DNA of 64,000 nt from Tetragonia tetragonoides (lineage: Eukaryota > Streptophyta > Magnoliopsida > Caryophyllales > Aizoaceae). Position 1 is the first letter of the stretch. Every line of letters starts with the position of its first letter. The DNA lies in assembly GCA_038025085.1 (NCBI GenBank), contig CM076142.1, positions 32,642,001 through 32,706,000 on the forward strand, written 5' to 3'. The notes under the pieces were generated by a model. That model had not been told where the DNA came from. It searched no databases and worked only from the letters and a program-made list of their open reading frames with translations. Positions 21,901 through 31,341 of this stretch are shown one piece after another. The translations under genes were made by a program, and so were the position numbers.

Positions 21901-22369
21901 ACCTGGATGACATGGTTCTTGAAGTTGACACCTTCCTTCTCTTTCCTACTTCTGTATTCAACATAGAGAACACTTATGAGGTAAGCAGTCCAACTCCCCA
22001 CAATACCATAGAACACTTGGAATATAACTCCTGATAACATTCCCAATTGGGAGAACGAGTATGGCAAAGTTAACAGCACTTGTGCCACCTACAAGAAAAA
22101 TTAACCACCCGAATTATTATGGACAGCCGTCCTTAATTGGGTCTCCAACCATCAACTTAAACTTTTAAAGACAAGCTTACTTGATTCGAAGCACAACTGA
22201 ACCAGGCGTCCCAAACCGAACCTCCATGCCAAAGGAGGTCCGTGATGTTGAAGCCGCCACCGCCATGATCACTACCCTCGTTATCACCATCGTTTCCTTT
22301 GCTTGTGTCGTTGTCATTTTCATTGAAGTTGGAAACAATTGCTTCTTCTCCTTGCTTCTGAGCCAACAT
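15999..22369 (-). CDS. AUX1: Auxin influx carrier, AUX1/LAX family
   Basis: Eight exons on the minus strand: 22369-22181, 22088-21903, 21752-21640, 21524-21341, 20578-20481, 19217-19010, 18555-18298, 16226-15999. All introns are GT-AG and phases agree, giving 487 codons plus TGA; Arabidopsis AUX1 has 485. The product is a plasma-membrane proton/auxin symporter of the amino acid/auxin permease family. Visible family blocks: LWHGGSVWDAWFSCASNQ (residues 46-63), LLTLPYSFSQLGMLSG, CTFLLFGSVIQLI, WTYIFGACCATTVFIPSFHN, FTGATNILYTFGGHAVTVEI, HAMWKPQKFKYIYL, PVVIPIWFLAIIFPFFGPIN (exon 7), GFGFGGWASIANFVKQVDTF and KCYQCKPP near the C-terminus. The hydrophilic N-terminus is acidic and Asn/Gly-rich. AUX1-like wording (DHLDKRTW, WRDAAVILMLIHQ, MHDTKSICLRALARL) places it nearer AUX1/LAX1 than LAX2/LAX3; the exact orthologue is uncertain. 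No disabling change was seen. Confidence 0.97.
16430..16580. mobile_element. Degenerate MITE-like stretch in intron 7
   Basis: A run of imperfect ACTGAACTAAACTGAATTGA-type repeats ending AATTAAACACACCC. It resembles the GTGTGTTCTTTT-terminated, CTGAA/ATCAGT-rich elements elsewhere in this gene (19942-20260) and at 27256-27385. Boundaries are uncertain. Confidence 0.45.
17005..17200. mobile_element. MITE family A, copy 2, in intron 7 of the auxin carrier
   Basis: Inverted ends GGCTACCCATACACCCTGTG and, on the minus strand, AGTTAGCCATACACCTTGTG. The interior matches copy 1 (11488-11685), including GAGTGGGAGGACAAATTTAC and TTTTAGGGGGTAATA. No coding capacity. Confidence 0.85.
18609..18695. mobile_element. 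Short Stowaway MITE in intron 6 of the auxin carrier
   Basis: An 87-bp element with ends GTTCCTCTGTTCCAATTTAG and, on the minus strand, CTCCCTCCGTTCCACTTTAA, flanked by TA on both sides (18607-18608, 18696-18697). These are the Stowaway signature termini and target site. Confidence 0.85.
19942..20260. mobile_element. MITE with internal CAATCAGTGAAAATCAGT repeats, intron 5
   Basis: Ends are GAGTGTGTTCTTTTTACTTA and, on the minus strand, AAGGGTGTGTTCTTTTTCAC. The whole interior is about nine degenerate repeats of a roughly 30-bp unit (TTACCCAATCAGTGAAAATC then AGTGG/AGTAA). Probably hAT- or PIF-related, but the target duplication is unclear, so the superfamily is left open. A diverged relative lies at 25925-26050. 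Confidence 0.7.
20669..20772 (+). mobile_element. RTE/Au-SINE-type 3' tail with 17-bp target duplication, intron 4
   Basis: A 104-bp insertion ending TACTGGGTTGTTGTTGTT, flanked by identical copies of GTTAGAAACCAATCATG (20652-20668 and 20773-20789). Its body (TCTCTTCTAGGCGACTAG, CTGCGGACATCTGGACC, CCCAGACCCCGCCC) is nearly identical to 61930-62032 at the 3' end of the RTE LINE in this window. A TTG-repeat tail is characteristic of plant RTE LINEs and the Au SINEs they mobilise. This is either a strongly 5'-truncated LINE or a SINE. Confidence 0.92.
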
Positions 22370-23027
22370 TTTTCTTTTCTTTTGTCACTTACTTGGCTGT
22401 TGTTGGATATCACTAGATCTGAGAAAGCCACCATATATAATAAAAGGAAGGAAAATAGAATTATTAGAATTAGTACTATGCATTTTTCACTACATACCAA
22501 AAATGAAGAAATATAATGATTAGCTATCAAATGCTCAGATCCAGGCTCAAAAAAACCAACAAAGAAGAAAAAAGGAGAAAAAGAAAGGACTATACTAAAA
22601 AGGTGGAATAATAAGAAGAACCCATACCCAACAAGACTTTTTGGAAAAAAAAAATGTCACTTTCGCGTGCTCAAACGAAATTGATGAATAAAATCTTCTT
22701 CTGTTTTCTCTTTCTATTGTTCAGAAATGAGTCTGTGTACTGTATTTGTATCTAAATGGTCAAATTTATGATGAACAGCAGAATTAGTAAATAACAACAG
22801 GCCTGAAAAGGGTAAGGAAAAAAAGAAAAGAGAGAGAATTGTAAGAGCAAAGTTAGCTGCACTTATGTTAAAGACTTATTATTTAAAAGCTAAAGAGAGA
22901 GAATGTGAAAAAAGAATCTGCTTCTTTTTTGAAGCAAAAACCCCACCTTAAATGCGCCACCAAATTGTGCAGAAAGGTGAGCACAAATACGGCTAGAGAG
23001 GAGCCCGCCTTAAAAGGGACCATGATT
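22370..23027 (-). promoter_or_regulatory. 5' leader and promoter region of the auxin carrier gene
   Basis: Upstream flank of the minus-strand ATG at 22369, GA/CT-rich and AT-rich as usual for plant leaders. A TATATA-like stretch is at about 22429-22440, but it is only about 60 bp from the ATG, and another AT-rich candidate (TTTTAAATAATA, minus strand) is near 22875. A leader intron is possible. The transcription start cannot be set from sequence alone. Confidence 0.4.
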
Positions 23028-23190
23028 GCTTTACACCTATTATAATATACATAATTGTGTCCATGAGTCTATCTTTCTCCTGCTTTATGAGCCCCTTTGA
23101 ATTTTATGGGAGTATTGTAAATATGGGGTAAAGAAAAGAGATAGACTAAAAACACACTAGTGTTATATTACACTAGGTGTAAGCTTAGCA
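23028..23190. mobile_element. MITE family B, copy 2, upstream of the auxin carrier
   Basis: GACCATGATTGCTTTACACC at the left and, on the minus strand, GCTTACACCTAGTGTAATAT at the right. The interior (GTCTATCTTTCTCC, GAATTTTATGGGAGTATTG) is a diverged match to copy 1 at 11712-11874. It sits about 660 bp upstream of the start codon. Confidence 0.75.
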
Positions 23191-23524
23191 TTTTCCCCTT
23201 AAAAGTAACAGCACAATTACTACTCCCCAGTTCCCCACTGCCGTTTCTCGAGGATTTCTCGCTCTTTCTCTCTCTCTCTGTCTCTTTTTTATTTTTTTTG
23301 TTTACTTACTTAGTTACTTGCAGGGACCTGCAGTGTGTACTACTAAATATAAGAGTACTGATCTTTTTGAAGAGGTGGATATATAAAATAAAAAGACCCT
23401 TTTTCTGCTAGGAGTATTCAACACCAACTCCTCCCCATATACCGCGCATAAAATATTAAAATATATGGAGTGTCTCTTACATTAAGGAATGTCAATGTCA
23501 ATTTGCTCTCCTCATTTTATTTTT
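23191..23524. other. Unassigned AT-rich sequence
   Basis: A short CT tract at about 23262-23285 is the only notable feature. Confidence 0.4.
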
Positions 23525-24605
23525 AAAATTCCACTTCGTATCCTTGTACTCATGATTTTTCCACTTAGTACCCAAAACCTTCTCTATATTCCAGTTCATA
23601 CCCCTTTACTTTTTATTGTAGCTGCTCCGTGCCCATAATGCTCTTTTACCGTTACATCATCTCCCATTTACTTAATTATCCTTGAATTCCCCATCCCTGT
23701 CTCTTCCATTAGTTTGATACTCTGACACAATTTGCTGCTGGCAACACAACTACAACAACCGAACTACCGCCACCATCCCGCCAAAACCACGACATCGCAA
23801 CCCACTACAACACCACCAGAATCTCGCATTCACCGTTCACCCTTCCACGAACCTTCCGCCCAGAACCGACCACCATCCCATCTTCTCTCTTCAACTTCAA
23901 AACCCACCACCACCATTTTCGAAGAACCACCACCACCAATACAACAAAAAAACAATTAATCACAAAGGAGAACCCTCATGACTTGATCCGCGCTGGCCGC
24001 CGCAGTCCGGCTCCACCTCACCATAATTCCGCCTGGCCCAACCCCGTGACCTCAGCCTTAGGCTACCTCAGCACCGCCGATAACGATTGCCCCTCCTCGC
24101 CTTACACCCAGGCCACCAGATCTGACCTCTTTTCCGCTTCCTTATTGCGAGGTGTGGTCCTTCTCGTGAATTCCTTTCTTCTCACTCACCGCCCTCCCTC
24201 TTCCCCCTTTCCCTAGAGGACCACTCCGTGCGAGTGACCAGAGGAGAGAGAGAATTCTGGGCGGGGTTGGTCGAGTAATAGGTCGTGGGTGGTCGAAAAT
24301 TCCTGTCCTGCGGTAGGCGAGCGAAAGTGAGGGTCGGAAATTCTTAATTTCAGTGAATTAAATGGGGTGAAAATAAATAGAAAGGGTACTTTCGTCTTAT
24401 AATTGATCCTGAAATGCAAGAACAAATGTCAAACACTTAAACATGCTGCCACGTCACAACTTAACGGACCAAATTAACGGAATTACATGAAAAAGAACAC
24501 GGATCAAAAATTTTAATTAAGTAAAGGGGTATGAACTGGAATATAGAAAATATTTTGGGTACTAAATGAAAAAGCCACGAGTACAGGGGTACGAAGTGGA
24601 ATTTT
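23525..24605. mobile_element. Long-TIR DNA element (Mutator-like?)
   Basis: The left end AAAATTCCACTTCGTATCC and the minus-strand right end AAAATTCCACTTCGTACCC start inverted repeats of about 90 bp (TTAGTACCCAAAA, CTATATTCCAGTTCATACCC, CTTTACTT). The interior at about 23730-24330 is GC-rich, CCACCA-rich sequence unlike its flanks and could be captured. A perfect target duplication was not found; the flanks are T-rich and ambiguous. No transposase. The Mutator assignment rests only on TIR length. Confidence 0.7.
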
Positions 24606-24734
24606 CCATTATTTTTTTATGTAAGGAGCTTTTTAAGCTTGTGATTGGCTTCTAAATCTATTCTTCGATCTTGGTTGGGAAGTGAGAGGATTTGAGATCT
24701 GAGGTTTGGTAAAAGTTTTTGCTCACATCTATAA

Positions 24735-25050
24735 GTTTCTGTTCCCATGGACGAAATGGTGCATAACGAAATGACACGGATAATTGAGCAAAATGTGTGA
24801 CAAAATGGATTATAAATGGAGTGCAATGCTGAATGGAACGTCGCGGAACAAATCGGAACATGGATGATGAAAAGAACAGGGCTTAGGTCCGGTTCTTTTT
24901 TCTTCGTCTCCATGCTACATTTCATTCCGTTCCTTTCCGCGTTGTTCCGTTCTGCATTCTGTACTTCATCTTGTCTCACATTTTGTTTCATTATCCGCGC
25001 CGTTTCGTTTCATTCCTCACCGTCCCGCGCAATTCCATTGAAGAGAATAG
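24735..25050. repeat. Imperfect fold-back (arms about 140 bp)
   Basis: The left arm (GCGGATAATTGAG-like, AAAATGTGTGACAAAATG, GGAACGTCGCGGAACAAATC) pairs with the reverse complement of the right arm (CGCGGATAATGAAAC, AAAATGTGAGACAAGATG, GGAACAACGCGGAAAGGAAC). The centre is near 24885, around AACAGGGCTTAGGTCCGGTT. No TA or 3-bp target duplication was confirmed; a fold-back MITE is the simplest reading. Confidence 0.65.
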
Positions 25051-26625
25051 GGCGTAACGCATAAGTCCAGTAATTTTTTTTTTATTTATTTATTTATTTT
25101 TTTTTTTTGTGTTCCAAGGGATGCACATAGCTAATACAATAAATCATAATCATAATCCTAATCATAATATCTATATATTTGAGGCACTTTCTGACAGTAT
25201 TGAAGGCGTCCACCTAAGGAAACCATTATAATAAAATATTAAAATTTTAATATAAATATAAAATTCGAAATATAGGTTTTGGTATAGAATATATATTAAA
25301 GTTGTACTTTCCTAAATTGTTAAAGATATACTATTAGAAGTTTTGGTATTGAAGATATACTAAAGTTCTACTTTCCTAAATCGTTAAAAAGTAGACTATT
25401 AGATTTTAACTAGCATATAACTTTACTTCTACCGCTTAAAAAATTAAATTTCTTCCAACATTTGAAAGAGTACAAAATATCATTTAAAATGAGACTCATT
25501 TGTAGTATGTAGTTGATTAAGAAAATAAAGTATGAGTATATAAAAGATGCATAATTTTTACAAATAAAGTATGCGTCCACATAAAAAAAGGAGTAATTAG
25601 CTTGACACAACTAAAGAGTTGTAATGTAAAAAGAAAAGTGAAAAGATAGTGTATTAGTTATAGAAATTTAAAAAGCACTTTCAAGGGATAATATAATAAA
25701 AGAGTATGTGTAGAATAAAGAAATAAACGATGAATTTAAAATGATTCTAGGTCCAATCTTTAATAGGAAACTTGACCATTATCACGTATACTTTTATAAC
25801 TCTACCTAATTGACTGATCCCCCATGTTATTTTAGGGCTCCAATTTTTGTTCCCTTCAGCTCTATAATTATTAATATATACAAGTTTGAAAAAATAATCA
25901 AACAAACATCTTTTAGACCCTCTCGAATGGCAAACCTTACCGAATCAGTGGAAATCAGTTGCATAATCTTACCCAATCAATAGATATCAGTGATAGCAGA
26001 CACCTTACCCAATCATTGAGAATCCGTAAAAATAAGTCGAAAATAACGCACCCTAAGTGTTATACGGTTAAAATCGAAGAAAGCAATGCCTGCAATTGTG
26101 TTAGACCCTCTCGAATGGACGACAAGTTCTCGACGGTGAGTGGCAACGGTGACAGAGCGGTCTTGCTGAACGAAAGTGACCAGAATGCTATCCATCACCC
26201 AATTTAGTATGATGACGTCGGGGCAATTTACATTTGCCAACGATACCTCCCCATGACCTAAAGTTTCCTGCATGCAAACGTTAAGCATTCATTATCTGAA
26301 ACTTTCTCGCCAAAATTAAAGGTCAAAGATCTCAATTGGAAGGCTACATCCACTGATCTATGGTCGGAGACCATCAATATATGACTCATCGCTATTCTGG
26401 TGGCAGGGACATGCGAGAAGTGTGATGGTGGTGATGATAAATTGGGGATTGAGATGAACACGCAAAGGGGTTGTTGAGAAAAATAAATCAAATCACATGA
26501 CATAAAAGGCGAGAGACTTTAGAGATTCTTGTGGCGAAGTCCAAGAAATTAGCTCGTTTTTTCTGTTGACAAATAACAACAAATTCTCTGCATGGAAAAG
26601 TTGGAGAGAGATGATTTCCTTCAGT
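25051..26625. other. AT-rich region with minor repeats, no gene identified
   Basis: 25070-25110 is a poly-T/TTTA low-complexity run. 25276-25405 is a 65-bp unit repeated twice (TTTTGGTATAGAATATATAT, ACTTTCCTAAATTGTTAAA). 25925-26050 carries ACCCAATCA...ATCAGT repeats related to 19942-20260. A minus-strand open stretch at 26288-26013 (TLGHGEVSLANVNCPDVIIL) has no family I recognise and is not called as a gene. Confidence 0.45.
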
Positions 26626-26991
<366 letters not shown>

Positions 26992-26993
<2 letters not shown>

Positions 26994-27237
26994 CCATCCG
27001 TTCTTTTTACTCCATCCGTTCTTAATGAGAGTTGTTTTTGGAACCAAAATTCCTTATTTACCCTTACTTTAACATGAGAGAGAGTGTGAGTTAGTAATGG
27101 TTGGAAAGTAATGATGACAAGAAAAGTAAGGATAAATGAGTCTTTTAATACTCAAAGTATTACTAAAAGGGGAGTGGGTAGGAGAAAAAAGAACGGATGT
27201 AAAAGGAAAGTGGGTAGGAGAAAAAGAATGGAGGGAG
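26992..27237. mobile_element. Stowaway MITE at the edge of the TAA microsatellite
   Basis: Ends CTCCATCCGTTCTTTTT and, on the minus strand, CTCCCTCCATTCTTTTTC, flanked by TA (26990-26991 and 27238-27239). Both ends contain a second nested copy of the terminus (CTCCATCCGTTCTTAATG; AAAAAAGAACGGATG), suggesting a duplicated terminus or one element inside another. Confidence 0.88.
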
Positions 27238-27255
27238 TAATACAAATCTCTACCT

Positions 27256-27405
27256 TTAAGGGCCTGTTCTTTTCAACTTCTTATTACTGAACTTATCTGC
27301 ATAATACTGAACTAAACTGAAATTTACTAAAATGAACTGAATTTTACTGAACTGAACTTATGTTTACTGAATCTACAATTACAAAGAGTAATATATATAT
27401 ATATT
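27256..27405. other. Diverged CTGAA-rich MITE fragment and TA run
   Basis: GGGCCTGTTCTTTTCAACTT followed by repeated TTACTGAACTGAA-type units, related to the intronic elements at 16430 and 19942. It ends in a short TA run at about 27391-27404 that borders the next element. Confidence 0.5.
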
Positions 27406-28619
27406 AGGCTCCTATACAAACCCCTCTTAAAATACAAACCGTACAAACCTAATCTAAACAGTTGAATTTAAAGATCAAAGGTCTAGATCTATTATGGGAT
27501 AAATAAAGGACACGCTGGAAATTAATTAAAAAGGTATGGACTTGCTGGTCGTTTTCAGAGTTAAGTGAGGGGTAATTTCGTATTTGCGCGCATTTTCCTC
27601 ATTTTTTCTTATTTTTCCTCTTCTCTATTTCCTCAGTCTCTCTCCCACTGACAGTTTCTCTCTCCTTCACCACACGCTCCTCACTCTCTCTCCAGCCACC
27701 ACCAATTTCTCTCTCCTTCACTGGTGATTTCTCTATCCTTCACCGGAGATTTCTCTGATCAGTGCTCCTACCGGTGAATTCTCTCTCCTCTCGTCGGTGC
27801 TCTCTCTTTCCTAGTTGTTTCTCTCTCTCTCTCTCTTCGGCATCGTCCCACTCTCTTCGTCTCCTCTCATGGTGGCTGGGTTTGAGAGGGAGCGAAATCG
27901 GAGCGACCAGTGCGGTTGTGATTCTGTTTTCATTGTTGGTTGCCTGAGAAGCGCGTTGCCCGGAGACTACAGATCCGAGGTCCCCGATCTCGGTTATGTG
28001 GTCCGCGTCCTCTAAAACCATGGTCGATGACCAAGGGTTTGGTGTGACTGTGAGTGAGAGGAGAGAGAAATGATAGGGGTGGTGCGTGAGGTGGCCTCGC
28101 CGGCGTGACGTGGCCTCACCGGTGGCCTTGATGTCGGTGGGGGACATGTGGTTGACAGAGAGTTAGAGGAGTGTGAGTGAGGGGAGGAGAGAGAATGGGA
28201 GAGTGGTGGTGTGGTACAACTGCTACAGTGGTAGTGGTGGTGGTGGTGGTGGAAGGTGGTGCCAGTGGTGGTGGCGACAGTGGGGGCGGTGGTGGGGGGG
28301 TGGCGACAGTGGGGGGTGGTGGTGGGAGGAGAGAGAATTGCACATTTTTATTTTAATAAATTTGTAGTTATATCTTAATGAATTTGTAATAATATTTTAA
28401 TAAATTTGTAATTTTTTTTAATGGATATGTTATGTTGAATAATGAATTTTTAAATAAAAAAATAAAAATAAAAAATTAATGAATTTGTAATTATGGTGTA
28501 ATAAATTTGCATGTTTATGTCAATGAATATGTGCTTTAATATCAATGAATCTGAGGTTTGATTACTGTTTGTATTTTAAGGAAGGGTTTGTATACTAAGG
28601 GGGGTTTGTATCTGACCCT

Positions 28620-28622
<3 letters not shown>
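27406..28622 (+). mobile_element. TA-microsatellite-bounded element, copy 1
   Basis: Starts AGGCTCCTATACAAACCCC after a TA run and ends TATCTGACCCTCCC before a (TA)n array. The ends are imperfect inverted repeats sharing ATACAAACCCC...CTTA...ATACAAAC. The left half has CT-rich, leader-like sequence (27600-27860), the middle is GGTGGTGG-rich, and the right 250 bp repeats TTAATGAATTTGTAAT. Small ORFs on both strands are low complexity and show no transposase. The next copy is a near-perfect duplicate. Confidence 0.75.

Positions 28623-28688
<66 letters not shown>
28623..28688. repeat. TA microsatellite between copies 1 and 2
   Basis: Pure (TA)n of about 66 bp directly joining the end of copy 1 to the start of copy 2. 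Confidence 0.97.
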
Positions 28689-28690
<2 letters not shown>

Positions 28691-29915
28691 TGGAGGCTCC
28701 TGTACAAATCCCTCTTAAAATACAAACCGTACAAACCTAATCTAAACCGTTGAATTTAAAGATCAAAGGTCTAGATCTATTATGGGATAAATAAAGGACA
28801 CGCTGGAAATTAATTAAAAAGGTATGGACTTGCTGGTCGTTTTCAGAGTTAAGTGAGGGGTAATTTCGTATTTGCGCGCATTTTCCTCATTTTTTCTTAT
28901 TTTTCCTCTTCTCTATTTCCTCAGTCTCTCTCCCACCGACAGTTTCTCTCTCCTTCACCACACGCTCCTCACTCTCTCTCCAGCCACCACCAATTTCTCT
29001 CTCCTTCACTGGTGATTTCTCTATCCTTCACCGGAGATTTCTCTGATCAGTGCTCCTACCGGTGAATTCTCTCTCCTCTCGTCGGTGCTCTCTCTTTCCT
29101 AGTTGTTTCTCTCTCTCTCTCTCTTCGGCATCGTCCCACTCTCTTCGTCTCCTCTCATGGTGGCTGGGTTTGAGAGGGAGCGAAATCGGAGCGACCAGTG
29201 CAGTTGTGATTCTGTTTTCATTGCTGGTTGCCTGAGAAGCGCGTTGCCCGGAGACTACAGATCCGAGGTCCCCGATCTCGGTTATGTGGTCCGCGTCCTC
29301 TAAAACCATGGTCGATGACCAAGGGTTTGGTGTGACTGTGAGTGAGAGGAGAGAGAAATGATAGGGGTGGTGCGTGAGGTGGCCTCGCCGGCGTGACGTG
29401 GCCTCACCGGTGGCCTTGATGTCGGTGGGGGACATGTGGTGGACAGAGAGTTAGAGGAGTGTGAGTGAGGGGAGGAGAGAGAATGGGAGAGTGGTGGTGT
29501 GGTACAACTGCTACAGTGGTGGTGGTGGTGGTGGTGGTGGAAGGTGGTGCCAGTGGTGGTGGCGACAGTGGGGGCGGTGGTGGGGGGTGGCGACAGTGGG
29601 GGGTGGTGGTGGGAGGAGAGAGAATTGCACATTTTTATTTTAATAAATTTGTAGTTATATATTAATGAATTTGTAATAATATTTTAATAAATTTGTAATT
29701 TTTTTTAATGGATATGTTATGTTGAATAATGAGTTTTTAAATAAAAAAATAAAAATAAAAATAAAAAATTAATGAATTTGTAATTATGGTGTAATGAATT
29801 TGCATGTTTATGTCAATGAATATGTGCTTTAATATCAATGAATCTGAGGTTTGATTACTGTTTGTATTTTAAGGAAGGGTTTGTATACTAAGGGGGGTTT
29901 GTATCTGACCCTCCC
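28689..29915 (+). mobile_element. TA-microsatellite-bounded element, copy 2
   Basis: Near-identical to copy 1 with scattered single-base changes (for example CAGTTG versus CCGTTG near the start, TGCGGTTG versus TGCAGTTG) and small indels in the GGTGG tract. It ends TATCTGACCCTCCCC before a shorter (TA)n (29916-29939). The close match implies recent duplication. Confidence 0.75.
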
Positions 29916-29939
29916 CTATATATATATATATATATATAT

Positions 29940-31122
29940 GGAGGCTCCTATACAAACCCCCTTTAAAATACAAACCGTACAAACCTAATCCTAACCATCA
30001 ATTTACATGATCAAAGGTCCAGATTCATTATGAGAAAAAAGGGACACGCGCGGCATTTTAAAAAATATGCTAGGGACAGTTTGGTAAATTCAGCGTCATC
30101 TTCGTTCATCGTCTTCCCCTGTTCCCCAGCCCCCCCAAATCCGATCTCCTTCTCTTTTCTCTCTCCTCACCTACTCTCCGGCGACTCCCCTCTCTCTCCT
30201 AACCATTTCTCCGACACCTCTCTCTCTCTTCACCTTCTCTACAACGACTGTAGCCTCTCCTCCCAGAGGTCGTCGGCGCTGCTCCCTCTTTCTCGCCGGC
30301 GATTGTGGTGTGTGAGGGATGACGCGGAGCTGCGGGGGTTCGCCATTGGGCGCTGCGGTGAGGTGGCCTTTTAGGCACCGGTGTGAGAGAGAGTGAGCCG
30401 GTCGATGACGAGATCGGCCGTAGACAGGGACGGGGGGTTGAGAGCAGGGGTGGGGGAGTGGTTTGAGAGAGAGAAAGGGTTAGGGTTTAGGTGAGAGAGA
30501 GTGAGAGTGATCTGAGAGGGGGTGGGTGAGGTGGTGGCCTGGTGGGTGGGGGAGGTCGTGGCGGGGGGAGCCACCAGTGAATTCGCCGGCGGCGGTGTGG
30601 GTGGTGGGTGGTGGAGGAGAGGTGAGGAGAGAGATTGGCTGAGAGAGAGTGGGGGAGGGGAGGGCTAAGATGGTGGGGGCCACGCTATGGTCACTGGCCA
30701 GCGGCGGCCACAATGGTGGCTCAGGCGGTGGCGGCGGCGTGCGGCGGTGGCTGGGCGGCGAGTGAGGGTGGGCTTGTGGTGGTTGTGGAGGGGAGGAGAG
30801 AGAAAGGGGGCGAGGTAGTTTATTTTTACATTTATATTTTATTAATTTACATTAAAAGTTTAATGAATCTGTAATTATAGTTTAATGAATTTGTAATTAC
30901 AATTTAATAAATATTTAATTATAGTTTAATGAATCTGTACTTGTAATTTAATGAATCCGTAAAAAAATAAAATTATAGAAGATTTGAAAAAATGATGAAG
31001 CTATGGTTATAATGTAATGAATTTCTAAAGTTGTGTCAATGAAGCTGTAATTAATAAATTTAAGGTTTGAGTATAGTTTGTATGGTTTGTATAGTAAGGG
31101 GGGTTTGTATGTGATCCTTCCC
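29940..31122 (+). mobile_element. TA-microsatellite-bounded element, copy 3 (diverged interior)
   Basis: Begins GGAGGCTCCTATACAAACCC after (TA)n and ends GTTTGTATGTGATCCTTCCC before a TA run. The termini and the TTTAATGAATTTGTAATTA tail repeats match copies 1 and 2, but about 30030-30830 is different GC-rich sequence (CT-rich then GGCGG-rich). This is expected for a non-autonomous family with exchanged interiors. No transposase domain. Confidence 0.7.
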
Positions 31123-31136
31123 ATATATATATATAT

Positions 31137-31341
31137 GATCAGGTACAAACCTCCCTTACTATACAAACCATACAAACCATGATTAAACCTTAAATTCATT
31201 CATGTTTCAAAAATTCTATAATTTTATTTATGCAAATTAATTATACTCACATGCAAATTCATTAATCAATACATACAAATTGATTAAACAATTAATAAAG
31301 ATTCATTAAACTAAAAAAAGTGAATTTATTAAAAGAAAAAC
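31137..31341 (-). mobile_element. TA-bounded element, copy 4, inverted and truncated
   Basis: After a TA run (31123-31136) the sequence GATCAGGTACAAACCTCCCT and ATACAAACCATACAAACCAT matches the reverse complement of the right end of copy 3, so this copy is inverted. It is cut at 31341 by the Athila LTR, and its remainder was not found beyond 50676. Confidence 0.7.

Noticed and set aside
26013..26288. Minus-strand 91-codon ORF (TLGHGEVSLANVNCPD...)
   Set aside because: Not low complexity, but I recognise no family, no exon partner is nearby and it overlaps MITE-like repeats, so a gene call is not supported.
27740..29632. 135-codon minus-strand ORFs, repeated identically in two copies
   Set aside because: Their repetition reflects duplication of the TA-bounded element. 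Composition follows CT- and GGTGG-rich repeats and no family is recognisable.
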